NCBI RefSeq assembly: GCF_030140925.1
Contig: NZ_JARBWD010000001.1
Span: 124,001-188,000 of the forward strand
Reading direction: 5' to 3'
Source: Parerythrobacter aestuarii
GTDB lineage: Bacteria; Pseudomonadota; Alphaproteobacteria; Sphingomonadales; Sphingomonadaceae
Length of the DNA stretch: 64,000 bases
In this document: piece by piece, positions 35,219-44,362 of the stretch
How the letters are laid out: each line of letters opens with the position of its first letter
Position numbering within the stretch: position 1 is the first letter of the stretch
Notes under the pieces: model-generated
Databases searched by the model: none
Seen by the model: the letters and a program-made list of their open reading frames with translations, nothing else
Told to the model about the DNA's origin: nothing
Program-made: the position numbers and the translations under genes

Positions 35219-36649
35219 CTATGCGCCCAAGCCAAGCGCTGCGTTCTTGTTTCCGCTCGGCGCAGCGTCCGTACGGCCATTCTCGAACGCAAGGGCCAGA
35301 AGCAGCCAGATGGCCGTGAGTTGGAAAACAGGTGCCCGAAGCGGATAGTCAAACACCGATGCGAAGGCAATGATGGCAAACACAGCCACCCAGAAGATCC
35401 GCGCCGGGAAGGCCTCCTGTCGGCTGCCCCCGATCCGCCAGATCGAACGCCCGACCCAGCCCAGCAACGCCAGCAGGATGGCTGCAGCAGGGATGCCGCC
35501 TTCGAAAACCAGCTGCGCCCAGTCGTTATGCGCCATGTTGATGTATTTCGGGCCAAGCAGCGCTGTCGGCTCGAAGATATGATAAACTTCCTCGAACGAG
35601 CCGAAACCAGCGCCTACAGTCCAGTACGTTACCACCATATCGCTAATTGTGGGCCAGATGGCCCAGCGCAAATCCTGGAATGCATCGCGCGCCAGGAGGT
35701 CGGAGAAACCGGGCATCCTGTCGAAGGCAAAAAAGGCTGCGGGAACCGCCAGCGCCAGCGCAAAGCCGATCCCGACGAGCAGACGCGGGCCCGGACGGAA
35801 ACGGAATTGCGCGGCGCGCGAACGCGATGGTTTTCGTGCAGGGTCCAGCGAAGTCCAGACCATTAGCCCGGACCCAGCCATGGCAATGAAAGCAGCGATG
35901 AATCCGGCCCGCGACCCGCTGACGAGGGCGGCGACCACAACGAGCAGGAACGCCCCCATATAGGCCATCCGCATCAAACCGGCCTCCTGGTTGCGTGCAG
36001 TGTCGAGGCCGAGCCGGGTCAGCACCAGCAGCGTGCAGGCGGAAAAGACCGCAGAATGGTTCTCGTTGGCAAATATCCCTACCGGCGCGCCGCGGCTGCT
36101 AAACGCATAAAAGTAGAGCGGGCTGGTTGGCCCCGACGCGACTTGCAGCAGCCCGAGCAGCGCATCGAGCGTGCCGAGTGCCGCTACGGCCAGCAATAGA
36201 GTGCGCCAATTGCTTCCGGCTGCCATGGCCAGCAGCAGACCGGCAAGCGGAAGCACAAGGCTTGCCAGAGCGTTCCAGCCGCGGACCGGGCTCATCGCTA
36301 TGGGGCGCCACAGGTCCTGCAATCCGAGCGCGGCATCCATCGCCACGATCGGTTCGCGTCCCGGCAAGGAATGCCAGATGCCCGGCGGCAGCGGGATGAG
36401 CTGGATCAGCATCCAAACGGCCAGCGCCGCAAACAGAATGACCAGAAACCGCGCCTGCTGCAGCTGGACCCGGTAGAGAGCGTAGACGGCCGGGATCAGG
36501 AACAAGGCTGACAGAGGGCGCAAAGCCGCAAGCTGGACCGGGTCGGGGCGCGAGCTACCCCCGAGGAGTGCGGCCACGAGTGCCAGCAGCCCGAGCAGTA
36601 TCAGGTCGGCTTTTCGCGATGTTACACGCTTTTCAGAATTGCCCAACAC
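35219..36649 (-). CDS. O-antigen ligase/polymerase family membrane protein (2 of 3)
   Basis: The 476-aa product has 12 or so membrane spans and the Wzy_C pattern: FANENHSAVF, VSGSRAGFIAAFIAM, and a large periplasmic loop with DLRWAIWPTISDMVVTYWTVGAGFGSFEEVY and MAHNDWAQLVFEGGIPAAAILL. This order is common for exopolysaccharide polymerases of the Wzy type. It is the first gene of the minus-strand export unit, upstream of the Wza-like and Wzc-like genes, so a polymerase role is the most likely. Two adjacent GANTC sites lie 20-30 bp before its start. Confidence 0.85.
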   Translation of the reverse strand: MLGNSEKRVTSRKADLILLGLLALVAALLGGSSRPDPVQLAALRPLSALFLIPAVYALYRVQLQQARFLVILFAALAVWMLIQLIPLPPGIWHSLPGREPIVAMDAALGLQDLWRPIAMSPVRGWNALASLVLPLAGLLLAMAAGSNWRTLLLAVAALGTLDALLGLLQVASGPTSPLYFYAFSSRGAPVGIFANENHSAVFSACTLLVLTRLGLDTARNQEAGLMRMAYMGAFLLVVVAALVSGSRAGFIAAFIAMAGSGLMVWTSLDPARKPSRSRAAQFRFRPGPRLLVGIGFALALAVPAAFFAFDRMPGFSDLLARDAFQDLRWAIWPTISDMVVTYWTVGAGFGSFEEVYHIFEPTALLGPKYINMAHNDWAQLVFEGGIPAAAILLALLGWVGRSIWRIGGSRQEAFPARIFWVAVFAIIAFASVFDYPLRAPVFQLTAIWLLLALAFENGRTDAAPSGNKNAALGLGA

Positions 36650-37060
36650 GCCACTCTTTCATTTTCAAGATTCGAATCGTTGAATGCCATGCGCATTTCA
36701 CGCCAATGGGCATTCGGGCAGGCGACAGCGCAATTCAATTCGCATAAGCTGATGTAATAAGACCCTGCGTGTACCAATGTTTTGCGCGGCAATAATCGGA
36801 AGATGGAAGGCCTGCAAGCGAACTGGAGAACCAATTTCTTCATGCCGGCCGCATTGTGAGGCGCTTGCGCAGTCCTGGCAGAGGCACCCGACTGACAGCG
36901 ATCAACAACCCGCCAGCCAACAGTGGCCTTTCGATCCCGGCTTGCGTAATACGCGCGAGCTTCCGCCTGTTCAGTTCGGCGGCGCAGTGTGTCACCCGCA
37001 TTTCATCGGGACAAACCCAGGCTTCTCACTTGCGAAAGAAACGAAAAGGCAAGGAACCCA
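36650..37060. other. 411-bp divergent intergenic region inside the polysaccharide locus
   Basis: It separates the minus-strand export unit from the plus-strand glycosyltransferase unit and must carry both promoters. The part next to the minus-strand gene is AT-richer than the surroundings. The only structure I can name is the pair of GANTC sites at 36669-36678. Short frames on both strands here have no ribosome binding site or recognisable motif. I see no terminator or riboswitch. Confidence 0.6.
36669..36678. promoter_or_regulatory. Two abutting GANTC sites (GATTCGAATC) before the export operon
   Basis: GATTC (36669-36673) and GAATC (36674-36678) form a perfect 10-bp palindrome 20 bp upstream of the minus-strand ATG at 36649. 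GANTC is the CcrM methylation site of alphaproteobacteria. A regulatory role is an inference. Confidence 0.4.
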
Positions 37061-38305
37061 ATGATCGCACCCCAGCAGATGGATGACGTATCCGGCGGGC
37101 CTTTGCGCATCCTCCAGGTCCACAACTACTATGGCAGCTCCGCACCCTCTGGCGAGAACGGGGTTGTAGACCTCGAACGGGCAGTCCTGCTGGAAGCGGG
37201 GCACGACGTACGGCTGTTTTCCCGCCACAGCGATACAATTCGCGCTCAGGGCGCCCTGGGCTTGCTGAAAGGTGCCGTTTCGACTCCGTGGAACAAGGCG
37301 GCGGCTGACGACCTGTGCCAACAGGTAGCAGGGTTCCAGCCCGCCATCGTGCATACCCACAACACGTTCCCGCTGATCTCGCCGGCCATATTCAAGGCCT
37401 TGCGCGGCAAGGCTGCCCGCGTGCTCACCCTGCATAACTACAGGCTCTTCTGCCCCGCAGGGATTCCGATGCGGGAGGAAAAAGTCTGCACGCTTTGCCT
37501 TGACCGGCACAGCGCCTGGCCGGCCCTGCGCCATGGCTGCTACAGAAACAGTCGCCTGGCGACAGCCCCCCTGGCGCTGACGGTGGAGCTCCACCGGCGT
37601 ATCGGCACCTGGGCCAATGAGGTCGATGCCTTCATCGTGCTGTCGGAGTTCCAGAAGGAGCTGATGGCCGAGGCTGGGCTTCCGGCAGACAAGCTCCACG
37701 TCAAACCCAACTTCTACACCGGGAACCCCTCAGTGACGGACTGGGGCGACCGCAGCGGAGAAATTGTCTTCGTGGGCCGCCTTTCCCGCGAAAAGGGCGT
37801 GCACACCTTGCTCGAAGCGTGGCGCCACTGGGGTGCCGACGCGCCCCGGTTGAAACTGTTCGGCGATGGTGACGATCGCGAGGAGCTAATGCGCCAGTCG
37901 GTAGGGCTCCCGATCGAATTCGCCGGGCAGGTTTCCCCCAAGGAAGCTGTGGCCGCGATCGCCAATGCCAGGCTGATGGTCCTCCCTTCCGAATGGTTCG
38001 AAGGCTTTCCGATGGTCATTGCCGAGGCCTTTGCGCATGGGACCCCCATAGCCGCATCGGAGATTGGCCCGCTGGACACCATCGTGCGGACGGCAGGCGC
38101 AGGAACGTCATTCCCTGCGGCCAATGCCCGGGTCATGCAGGCGAGAATCGCCGAACTCTGGAGTGATCAGGCGGCACTTGCGCGTTGCTCAAGCAACGCC
38201 CGCACTGCGTTCGAGCAACATTTTACAGCCGAAGCCACAGTCAGCCGGCTCCGGGAAATCTATGCCGCAGCGCAGGAAGAGAGCCGGAAGTGCAGCAGCT
38301 CCTGA
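37061..38305 (+). CDS. GT4-family glycosyltransferase
   Basis: The 414-aa GT-B protein transfers a sugar to the growing lipid-linked repeat unit. The N-domain has LRILQVHNYYGSSAPSGENGVV and the acceptor-side HTHNTFPL. A cysteine cluster (FCPAGIP, CTLCLDR, HGCYRN) is typical of a subgroup of these enzymes. The C-domain has VFVGRLSREKGVHTLLEAW and the E-x7-E-type donor motif SEWFEGFPMVIAEAFAHGTPIAAS. The ATG at 37061 is preceded by AAGGAA. The donor sugar is unknown. It begins the plus-strand assembly cluster and slightly overlaps the flippase gene. Confidence 0.88.
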   Translation: MIAPQQMDDVSGGPLRILQVHNYYGSSAPSGENGVVDLERAVLLEAGHDVRLFSRHSDTIRAQGALGLLKGAVSTPWNKAAADDLCQQVAGFQPAIVHTHNTFPLISPAIFKALRGKAARVLTLHNYRLFCPAGIPMREEKVCTLCLDRHSAWPALRHGCYRNSRLATAPLALTVELHRRIGTWANEVDAFIVLSEFQKELMAEAGLPADKLHVKPNFYTGNPSVTDWGDRSGEIVFVGRLSREKGVHTLLEAWRHWGADAPRLKLFGDGDDREELMRQSVGLPIEFAGQVSPKEAVAAIANARLMVLPSEWFEGFPMVIAEAFAHGTPIAASEIGPLDTIVRTAGAGTSFPAANARVMQARIAELWSDQAALARCSSNARTAFEQHFTAEATVSRLREIYAAAQEESRKCSSS

Positions 38306-39573
38306 ACCAGCGCCTTGCCCGCTGGATGCACATCCTTCGCGGACCGGCGATCCCGCTGTTGTTCGGTCAGGGCCTGATATCGCTTGTAAGCCTGATCGTC
38401 GCAGTGGCGGTGTCATCGGTCTTCGGAGCAGCCATCTTCGGGGCCTTTTCGCTAATCGCGATCTTCGCCAACCTGCTGCTGAATGTGCTTCGTGCCGCCT
38501 TGGTCGAGCCAGCCACCCGCATCGCTGCGATGGCCGACGAGAGTGCGCGGGCCGATTACCTGAGCGGCCTGGCGAGAGTTATTCTTGCCGGGTTCGTAGT
38601 GCTCGCCGTTCCCCTGCATTTCGCCTGCGCGGCCCTTGTTGCATTCTTCCTCAAGGACGAGAACCTTGTCACACCCGCCATTGCCACCGCGTATGTCGTA
38701 ACATTTGCCGGTGCCGAGATCTTGCGGGCTTTCTTCCAGGCATTCGCCGCCAGGACGCAGACAGTCCGGTTCGACATCGTCAGGGCCACGCTCACTCTCG
38801 CGTTGCTGAGCGCAGTCCTGCTGCAGCACAGCGGGTTGGGGGATATCGCTCCGACCGATGCGGTGCTTGGCAGCCAGGCCATCGCGCTCATGGCGGCGCT
38901 CGGCATCTTCGGACTGCTCAATGCGCGCCATCTACTGGCCCGTCGCACAGTACCCTGGCCGCTCCTGGCCCAGCATTTCCGCGCCGCCGGAATGGCATCT
39001 TCGATTGCCTTCATTCGTACCTTGCAGAACACGGCACCGTTGCTCATCGGGCAACTCATTTTGGGTGAAGCCGTGCTTGGTGTCGTGCGGCTGTGGCAAA
39101 GCGTCGCCAACGTTGTCACCTTGCCTGCCAATGCGATGCGCCTGAACATCATGGCCAAGGGTGCCGCCCACTTGCGCGACGGCGATCATGGGGTACTCGC
39201 TGCTTACGTCCGCAACATCTCCGTCAAGATGGTCCTGCTGACAGTCGCCATGGCAGCGCCCATGGCTGCAATCATCCTGCTGTTTCCCGGCAAATACGAC
39301 CTCGCCCGAGATGGGTTCGCCTACATGGTTTTGTTCGTGCTCTACAATATTTGCGCGAATACCAATGCATCACTCTCAAGCGCCTTCTACGCGGCTGGAC
39401 TTCTCAGGCCGCTGCTTTTACGGGTCACACTGGCCTTGGTCGTGGTGTTGGCGATCTCTTATCCTGTGATCACCGCGCTGGGTCCTTACGGAATACCCGC
39501 AGTTCTGGCACTCGTTGCGTTCGTACTTGTGGGAGTCAACCTGCAGATGCTCAAGCATATGGAGCGGACATAG
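38290..39573 (+). CDS. Polysaccharide flippase (Wzx/MOP superfamily)
   Basis: The 427-aa product has about 12 membrane spans. The N-terminal part PAIPLLFGQGLISLVSLIVAVAVSSVFGAAIFGAFSLIAIF fits the polysaccharide-biosynthesis MATE-like fold. It would move the undecaprenyl-linked repeat unit across the inner membrane for the Wzy proteins. I take the GTG at 38290, preceded by a GAGAG site and overlapping the upstream gene by 16 bases; the ATG at 38326 is an alternative. The long frame from 38185 is a shadow of the glycosyltransferase end. Confidence 0.85.
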   Translation: MQQLLNQRLARWMHILRGPAIPLLFGQGLISLVSLIVAVAVSSVFGAAIFGAFSLIAIFANLLLNVLRAALVEPATRIAAMADESARADYLSGLARVILAGFVVLAVPLHFACAALVAFFLKDENLVTPAIATAYVVTFAGAEILRAFFQAFAARTQTVRFDIVRATLTLALLSAVLLQHSGLGDIAPTDAVLGSQAIALMAALGIFGLLNARHLLARRTVPWPLLAQHFRAAGMASSIAFIRTLQNTAPLLIGQLILGEAVLGVVRLWQSVANVVTLPANAMRLNIMAKGAAHLRDGDHGVLAAYVRNISVKMVLLTVAMAAPMAAIILLFPGKYDLARDGFAYMVLFVLYNICANTNASLSSAFYAAGLLRPLLLRVTLALVVVLAISYPVITALGPYGIPAVLALVAFVLVGVNLQMLKHMERT

Positions 39574-39615
39574 TCAGATGCAAATGCGCACCTGTCGCGT
39601 GTCGAAGGAAGCCTG

Positions 39616-40578
39616 ATGCCCAAGTATATCTTTCACCTTGGCTACCCCAAGACCGGAACGACTTACCTGCAGCGGAGGATATTCTCGCAGCTGGCAGGGC
39701 AACAGGTGGTGATCACGCCTGAATCCGAAAACATCGGGATGAGCATCCAGGCGCTCAAGTCCCAGATCCAACGGGACGAAGTATCCGAGAAGTTCTTCGA
39801 CAATCTGGGCGACAGGAACCTGCTGCTATCGATCGAAGGCATGTTGTTCGACCCCATCCAGCAATTTCATCGCCCCGAACAGCGGCGACCCAAGTTTCCT
39901 GCTGCACTGCGCGGCATAAGATCCATCATCAGCCGCAACCCCGGCACTGACGCCGCCCTGGTTGTTACGCTCAGAGCGCAGCCCAGCCTCCTGCATTCGC
40001 TTTACGCCGAAAGCGCCACTTACCATTTCAACCCGATCGGCCTCGATACCATCGAGGCCTACGCGCAGGCGGTGATGGATTCGAGCGAGGGTCCGCACCA
40101 GGCTGGCTGGTATTACAACTTCGACAATACGCTCGCCGAGATCCGGGCAGAGTTGCCCGATATTCCGCTCCATGTGCGATATTACGAGGAGCTGGGGAAT
40201 AACCCGGCCGGAGAGATCGCCTTCTGGTCCGAGCTCACCGGGCGAACACTCGAACATGTCCAAGGGCGGGATAACACCAGGGCGCAAGGTGAGGGCATCA
40301 AGCGCGCCGACCCACGCAGCCTGCATGTCCCGATCATCAATCTGAAGACCAAGCTCGCTCCCGGCCTCAAGCTCCCCAACAAGATGCGGTTCTTCGTGCG
40401 CGATACGCTCAAGAAGATCGGGCGCGGGGAAAGCTATGACATTACGCTCAGCGACGAATTGGAAGGCCGGCTGTTTGCCCATTTCAGCAAGCTCAACGCC
40501 GACCTGTCGGCGCTGGGCGTCAATCCGCCGGAGAGCATCGCGCATCTCTATCTGGACAGCCTGGTGACTGCCTCGTGA
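39616..40578 (+). CDS. Sulfotransferase-like protein (PAPS-dependent type), 1 of 2
   Basis: The 320-aa product begins MPKYIFHLGYPKTGTTYLQ, the 5'-phosphosulfate-binding loop of PAPS-dependent sulfotransferases (residues 9-19). A likely 3'-phosphate-binding strand with an arginine and serine follows (ALVVTLRAQPSLLHSLYAE, about 115-133). The middle and C-terminal parts (LHVRYYEELGNNP, ELTGRTLEHV) fit carbohydrate sulfotransferases. No signal peptide is visible, so it would act in the cytoplasm on a lipid-linked or nucleotide sugar. It overlaps the next gene by GTGA. Confidence 0.78.
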   Translation: MPKYIFHLGYPKTGTTYLQRRIFSQLAGQQVVITPESENIGMSIQALKSQIQRDEVSEKFFDNLGDRNLLLSIEGMLFDPIQQFHRPEQRRPKFPAALRGIRSIISRNPGTDAALVVTLRAQPSLLHSLYAESATYHFNPIGLDTIEAYAQAVMDSSEGPHQAGWYYNFDNTLAEIRAELPDIPLHVRYYEELGNNPAGEIAFWSELTGRTLEHVQGRDNTRAQGEGIKRADPRSLHVPIINLKTKLAPGLKLPNKMRFFVRDTLKKIGRGESYDITLSDELEGRLFAHFSKLNADLSALGVNPPESIAHLYLDSLVTAS

Positions 40579-41291
40579 CCTTCCTGGGAAAACTGCAGAA
40601 GATCAGTCACTTCGTCGGTCGCCCTGGCTGCGACGGGCCGCCGGTGTTCGTCAATTCCATGCCCAAGGCAGGCACCAACCTGTTCGAATCGTGGCTGATC
40701 CAGTCCGGCTACAAGCGCCATCCGACGAAATGCATCGACGAGCATAATGTGGATTCTGCCAAGGTCCGCCCTGTGGCAGGGAAGTTCTATGTCAGCCATC
40801 TGGCCCAGGACGACATAATGCACGGGCAAGGCTTCAAGACCTTCCTGGTCACGAGGCCGCTGTGGCAGTGCCTGCGTTCATATGTGAACTACATGCACAT
40901 CGATACCAAGCATCCGGTCAGCGTGTTTGCCCGCGAGACTCCTTTTGAAGAAATGCTCGAGAGGCTGTTCTTCTCGGACAACAATCCGAACGGCAGGCCG
41001 CTGGTCGATGAGTACCTGCGCTTTAGCACCCTCGACCGATCCCGTTATGACCTCGTGCTGACGTTTCGCGAACTCATCGACTTGGATGACAAGATGGTGG
41101 CGACCACCGCCGACGTCCTCGGCTTGCCGACAGTGGACATGGCGGCCAGCCTGAAGTCCGCGCTCGAGCGCGAATCCTACACCAAGAACCTTGGCAGGAT
41201 AGACCTGTTTGCCGAGCTTGAACCGGATCGCCTCGCAGCCCTGGTGAAACGCGTCGAAGAGCTGGAAGCAGCGGCCGGAGAGGTGGGCTAG
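40575..41291 (+). CDS. Sulfotransferase-like protein, 2 of 2 (divergent)
   Basis: The 238-aa product has a P-loop-like PAPS motif, VFVNSMPKAGTNLFESWL (P30-K31-A-G-T), and the sulfotransferase strand FKTFLVTRPLWQCLRSYVNYM (about 90-110), where Arg and Ser would bind the 3'-phosphate. It then has DLVLTFRELID and a C-terminal SYTKNLGRID, as in bacterial sulfotransferases that contact PAPS with a late glycine-rich loop. It is shorter than most. The GTG start overlaps the first sulfotransferase stop (GTGA), and its own stop overlaps the next GTG (TAGTG), so all three are coupled. Confidence 0.75.
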   Translation: MTFLGKLQKISHFVGRPGCDGPPVFVNSMPKAGTNLFESWLIQSGYKRHPTKCIDEHNVDSAKVRPVAGKFYVSHLAQDDIMHGQGFKTFLVTRPLWQCLRSYVNYMHIDTKHPVSVFARETPFEEMLERLFFSDNNPNGRPLVDEYLRFSTLDRSRYDLVLTFRELIDLDDKMVATTADVLGLPTVDMAASLKSALERESYTKNLGRIDLFAELEPDRLAALVKRVEELEAAAGEVG

Positions 41292-42349
41292 TGAGACTGT
41301 CGCGCTCCGAGCTCAATGGTTTCGTCATCCATGTGCTGGTTCCGGCGTGCGTGCTGCTGGACGCAGGTTTCATCGCCTACGGCATCCTTGCGGCCTACAT
41401 CCTTCGGCTGGCAAAACCGGTGACCTGGCTCCTGCTGCTCGGCCTCGTGGCAGCGGCATGGTGGCTAAGCCAGCTTGCTCCCGGTTATGCCGCGATGTCG
41501 CAACAGACCCAGTTCAATGCGCTCAACACCACCGTAGGGCTCTTGTTGCTGCTTTCGGGCCATTGGCTGAAGTTCGGCTTTCGCGTCGCTCCCTCAACGA
41601 TGACCGATATCGGGATCGTTGTCCTTCTCGTGTTTGCCGTCATCGACACAATGGTGCTTGGTGCTCCTGCTGCGCTGCTCCAGGTGGCGAGCTTTTCCGT
41701 CATCCTCTACATGCTGGTGGCCGATACCAAGCTGCGCAAATCCATTGCCGTCGCAGGTGCCTTCGTGGCGGGCGCCCGAGTGCTGATCCTGGCGATCGTC
41801 GCCAGCTGGACCTTCTTCCGCTGGCGCAGCTTTGCCCTTGCGCTGACCATCCCGGCCCTGTGCATCGCGGTCTATCTGGCCGTGCAACCGGAATCCTATC
41901 AGGAGGCCAGCCTGTTCCTGACGGAACTTCGCAACGACCGGATCTTGTTGAAGGGGCGGACCAATTTCTGGCTGGCGCTGGTTTCCAGCCAGATGACCTT
42001 CTTCGGCAACGGCGCTGGCAGTGCGGTCATGCTGATCGAGCAGACGATCGGATTCTACCAACTGCCGCACAATGAATATCTTCGCATCATGTTCGATTAT
42101 GGCGTGGTCACCCTGGTGGCCACCCTGATCGTGCTCGGGTGGCAAGTGTCCAGCCAGAGCAACCACCGCCGGGTCGCCACTCTGTTTCTCGCTTTCTACA
42201 TGCTGACGGGCAACGTCCTGAGCTTCCCTACGGTTATTGTTTCCTACCTGCTGATCATGCACAGTGAGATTCGGGTGCCGTTGAAAAGAAAGACAACAGG
42301 CCCGGCAACCGCCAATGGGAGTCTGGAGCTAGGCCAAGTTCGAGCCTGA
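41291..42349 (+). CDS. O-antigen ligase/polymerase-like membrane protein (3 of 3)
   Basis: The 352-aa product has about nine membrane spans. The loop motifs RNDRILLKGRTNFWLALVSSQ and LPHNEYLRIMFDYGVVTLV resemble the RTxxW and PHNxxL motifs of Wzy/WaaL proteins. It lacks the usual SGSRGA-type segment of the other two; in its place is VAGARVLILAIVASW. The start is GTG at 41291, overlapping the sulfotransferase stop by one base. It could be the true repeat-unit polymerase, since it lies between the flippase and the glycosyltransferase, or a ligase. Confidence 0.72.
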   Translation: MRLSRSELNGFVIHVLVPACVLLDAGFIAYGILAAYILRLAKPVTWLLLLGLVAAAWWLSQLAPGYAAMSQQTQFNALNTTVGLLLLLSGHWLKFGFRVAPSTMTDIGIVVLLVFAVIDTMVLGAPAALLQVASFSVILYMLVADTKLRKSIAVAGAFVAGARVLILAIVASWTFFRWRSFALALTIPALCIAVYLAVQPESYQEASLFLTELRNDRILLKGRTNFWLALVSSQMTFFGNGAGSAVMLIEQTIGFYQLPHNEYLRIMFDYGVVTLVATLIVLGWQVSSQSNHRRVATLFLAFYMLTGNVLSFPTVIVSYLLIMHSEIRVPLKRKTTGPATANGSLELGQVRA

Positions 42350-42391
42350 AAGCATAGTGAAGAGCTGGTCCAGCAAGGGATTTTTTAGAAA

Positions 42392-43165
42392 ATGAACGGC
42401 GTTAAGCCAGGATTTGAGTTTCGAGAATACACTGTGTTCTCAGGCGAACCGAGCGAATGCGCGGACGCAATCGTGACCGCAGCACTCGACGGAAACCGTA
42501 GCTGCGCCATGATGGCCTGCCTCAATCCGCATTCATTCGTTGTTGCCGAACAGGATGAACAGTTTCGCGCTGCGCTCAAAAGCGCCGAATGGCTGTTGCC
42601 CGATGGTGCGGGCATTGTGTGGGCAGCCAGGAGGTTGGGCGACAAGACTGTCTCGCGCATTACCGGGCCGGATACCTTCCTCGCGGTCATGGAGCGCCTC
42701 GACGCCAAGTCCGGCTCAGTGTTCTTCCTCGGTTCTTCCGAGGCTGTCCTGGCCAAGGTGCGGGATCAAGTCGCGCTCCATTATCCCAATGTGACCGTTG
42801 CCGGTACCTACTCACCCCCGTTCAAGGCCGAGTTCACCCAAGACGACAATCAGGCGATGATCGATGCCATCAACGCTGCGAAGCCGGATGTGCTTTGGGT
42901 CGGGATGACTGCGCCAAAGCAAGAGAAATGGCTGGCCCGGCATTCGCATGACCTCAACGTGGGAGCTGCCGGAGCCATTGGTGCCGCATTCGATTTCTTT
43001 GCCGGTACGGTAAAGCGATCCCCGCCGATATTCCGTTCGCTTGGGCTGGAATGGTTGCCCCGTTTGGTACAGCAACCGAGACGGCTCTGGCGCAGGATCT
43101 TTGTTTCTGGTCCGATATTTGCCGCAGCAGTCTATCGCGAACGCCAGACGAGAAGAAAAACATAA
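42392..43165 (+). CDS. WecG/TagA/CpsF family glycosyltransferase
   Basis: The 257-aa GT26-family enzyme has CLNPHSFVVAEQD, the catalytic LLPDGAGIVWAARRLG, ITGPDTFLAV, FLGSSEAVL, WVGMTAPKQEKWL, and the closing GAAGAIGAAFDFFAGTVKRSPP with GLEWLPRLVQQPRRLWRR. WecG transfers ManNAcA and TagA transfers ManNAc to a lipid-linked sugar. The locus also encodes WecB and WecC, which make UDP-ManNAcA, so ManNAcA is the likely donor; this is an inference from context. It starts 42 bp after the Wzy-like gene. Confidence 0.9.
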   Translation: MNGVKPGFEFREYTVFSGEPSECADAIVTAALDGNRSCAMMACLNPHSFVVAEQDEQFRAALKSAEWLLPDGAGIVWAARRLGDKTVSRITGPDTFLAVMERLDAKSGSVFFLGSSEAVLAKVRDQVALHYPNVTVAGTYSPPFKAEFTQDDNQAMIDAINAAKPDVLWVGMTAPKQEKWLARHSHDLNVGAAGAIGAAFDFFAGTVKRSPPIFRSLGLEWLPRLVQQPRRLWRRIFVSGPIFAAAVYRERQTRRKT

Positions 43166-43228
43166 CAAGCCGTCGCAGACGCCCTACAGGCCCAGTGCCT
43201 CCACCACTTTAGTGAAACAGAGAGAACA

Positions 43229-44350
43229 ATGACCAAGCGCGCTTTGATTACCGGAGTAACCGGCCAGGATGGATCGTATCTGGCCGAATTTCTCCTTGAG
43301 AAAGGCTATGAGGTGCATGGCATCAAGCGGCGGGCCTCGCTCTTCAATACGCAGAGAATCGATCACATCTACCAGGACCCGCACGTCGACCATGCCCGCT
43401 TCAAGCTGCATTATGGCGATTTGACGGATACTTCGAACCTGACCCGTATCATTCGTGAAGTCGAACCGGACGAGGTCTACAACCTGGGCGCGCAAAGCCA
43501 TGTCGCGGTGAGCTTCGAAGCGCCTGAGTATACCGCCGATGTCGACGCTATCGGCACGCTGAGGATGCTGGAAGCGATCCGGTTCCTGGAGCTCGAGAAG
43601 AAGACCCGGTTCTACCAGGCTTCGACTTCGGAGCTCTACGGCTTGGTACAGGAAGTGCCGCAACGGGAAACGACGCCATTCTACCCGCGCAGCCCCTATG
43701 CAGTCGCCAAGCTCTATTCTTATTGGATCACCGTCAATTATCGCGAGGCGTACGGCCTGTTCGCGTGCAACGGAATCCTGTTCAACCATGAAAGCCCGCG
43801 CCGCGGCGAAACCTTTGTCACCCGCAAGATCACGCGCGGGATGGCCAATATTTCGCAAGGGCTCGAGAAGTGCCTGTACATGGGGAACATCGACAGCCTG
43901 CGCGACTGGGGCCACGCCAAGGATTATGTCCGCATGCAGTGGCTGATGCTGCAACAGGACAATCCCGATGACTTCGTGATAGCAACGGGCGAGCAATTCT
44001 CGGTCCGCGAGTTCATCCGCTGGTCGGCGGCCGATGTCGGCATCGGCATCCGCTTCGAAGGTGAAGGCCTGGAGGAAAAGGGTATCGTCGATTCCGTCGA
44101 AGGGGACAACGCTCCGGGCGTCAAACCCGGGGACGTCATTGTTCGCATTGACGAGCGTTATTTCCGACCGGCCGAAGTGGATACGCTGCTTGGCGATCCG
44201 GCCAAGGCCAAGGAAAAGCTCGGGTGGGTGCCGGAGATTTCTGCGCGCGAGATGTGCAAGGAAATGGTTGCATCAGACCTGGCGGCGGCAAAGCGTCACG
44301 CCCTGCTCAAGGCCCACGGCCTCGAGCAGCCGGTGCCGTTGGAAAACTAG
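43229..44350 (+). CDS. gmd: GDP-mannose 4,6-dehydratase
   Basis: It converts GDP-mannose to GDP-4-keto-6-deoxymannose, the first step to GDP-fucose. The 373-aa extended SDR protein has the NADP site [37 protein letters not shown] and the catalytic YxxxK in [16 protein letters not shown]. The GMD-typical [16 protein letters not shown] block is intact. The fcl gene follows 12 bp later. Substrate comes from the manC-manA pair at the locus edge. Confidence 0.96.
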   Translation: MTKRALITGVTGQDGSYLAEFLLEKGYEVHGIKRRASLFNTQRIDHIYQDPHVDHARFKLHYGDLTDTSNLTRIIREVEPDEVYNLGAQSHVAVSFEAPEYTADVDAIGTLRMLEAIRFLELEKKTRFYQASTSELYGLVQEVPQRETTPFYPRSPYAVAKLYSYWITVNYREAYGLFACNGILFNHESPRRGETFVTRKITRGMANISQGLEKCLYMGNIDSLRDWGHAKDYVRMQWLMLQQDNPDDFVIATGEQFSVREFIRWSAADVGIGIRFEGEGLEEKGIVDSVEGDNAPGVKPGDVIVRIDERYFRPAEVDTLLGDPAKAKEKLGWVPEISAREMCKEMVASDLAAAKRHALLKAHGLEQPVPLEN

Positions 44351-44362
44351 GGGGCACAGAAC

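Noticed and set aside
36622..36843. 73-aa minus-strand ORF in the divergent intergenic region
   Set aside because: It overlaps the start of the Wzy-like gene, has no ribosome binding site and no recognisable motif.
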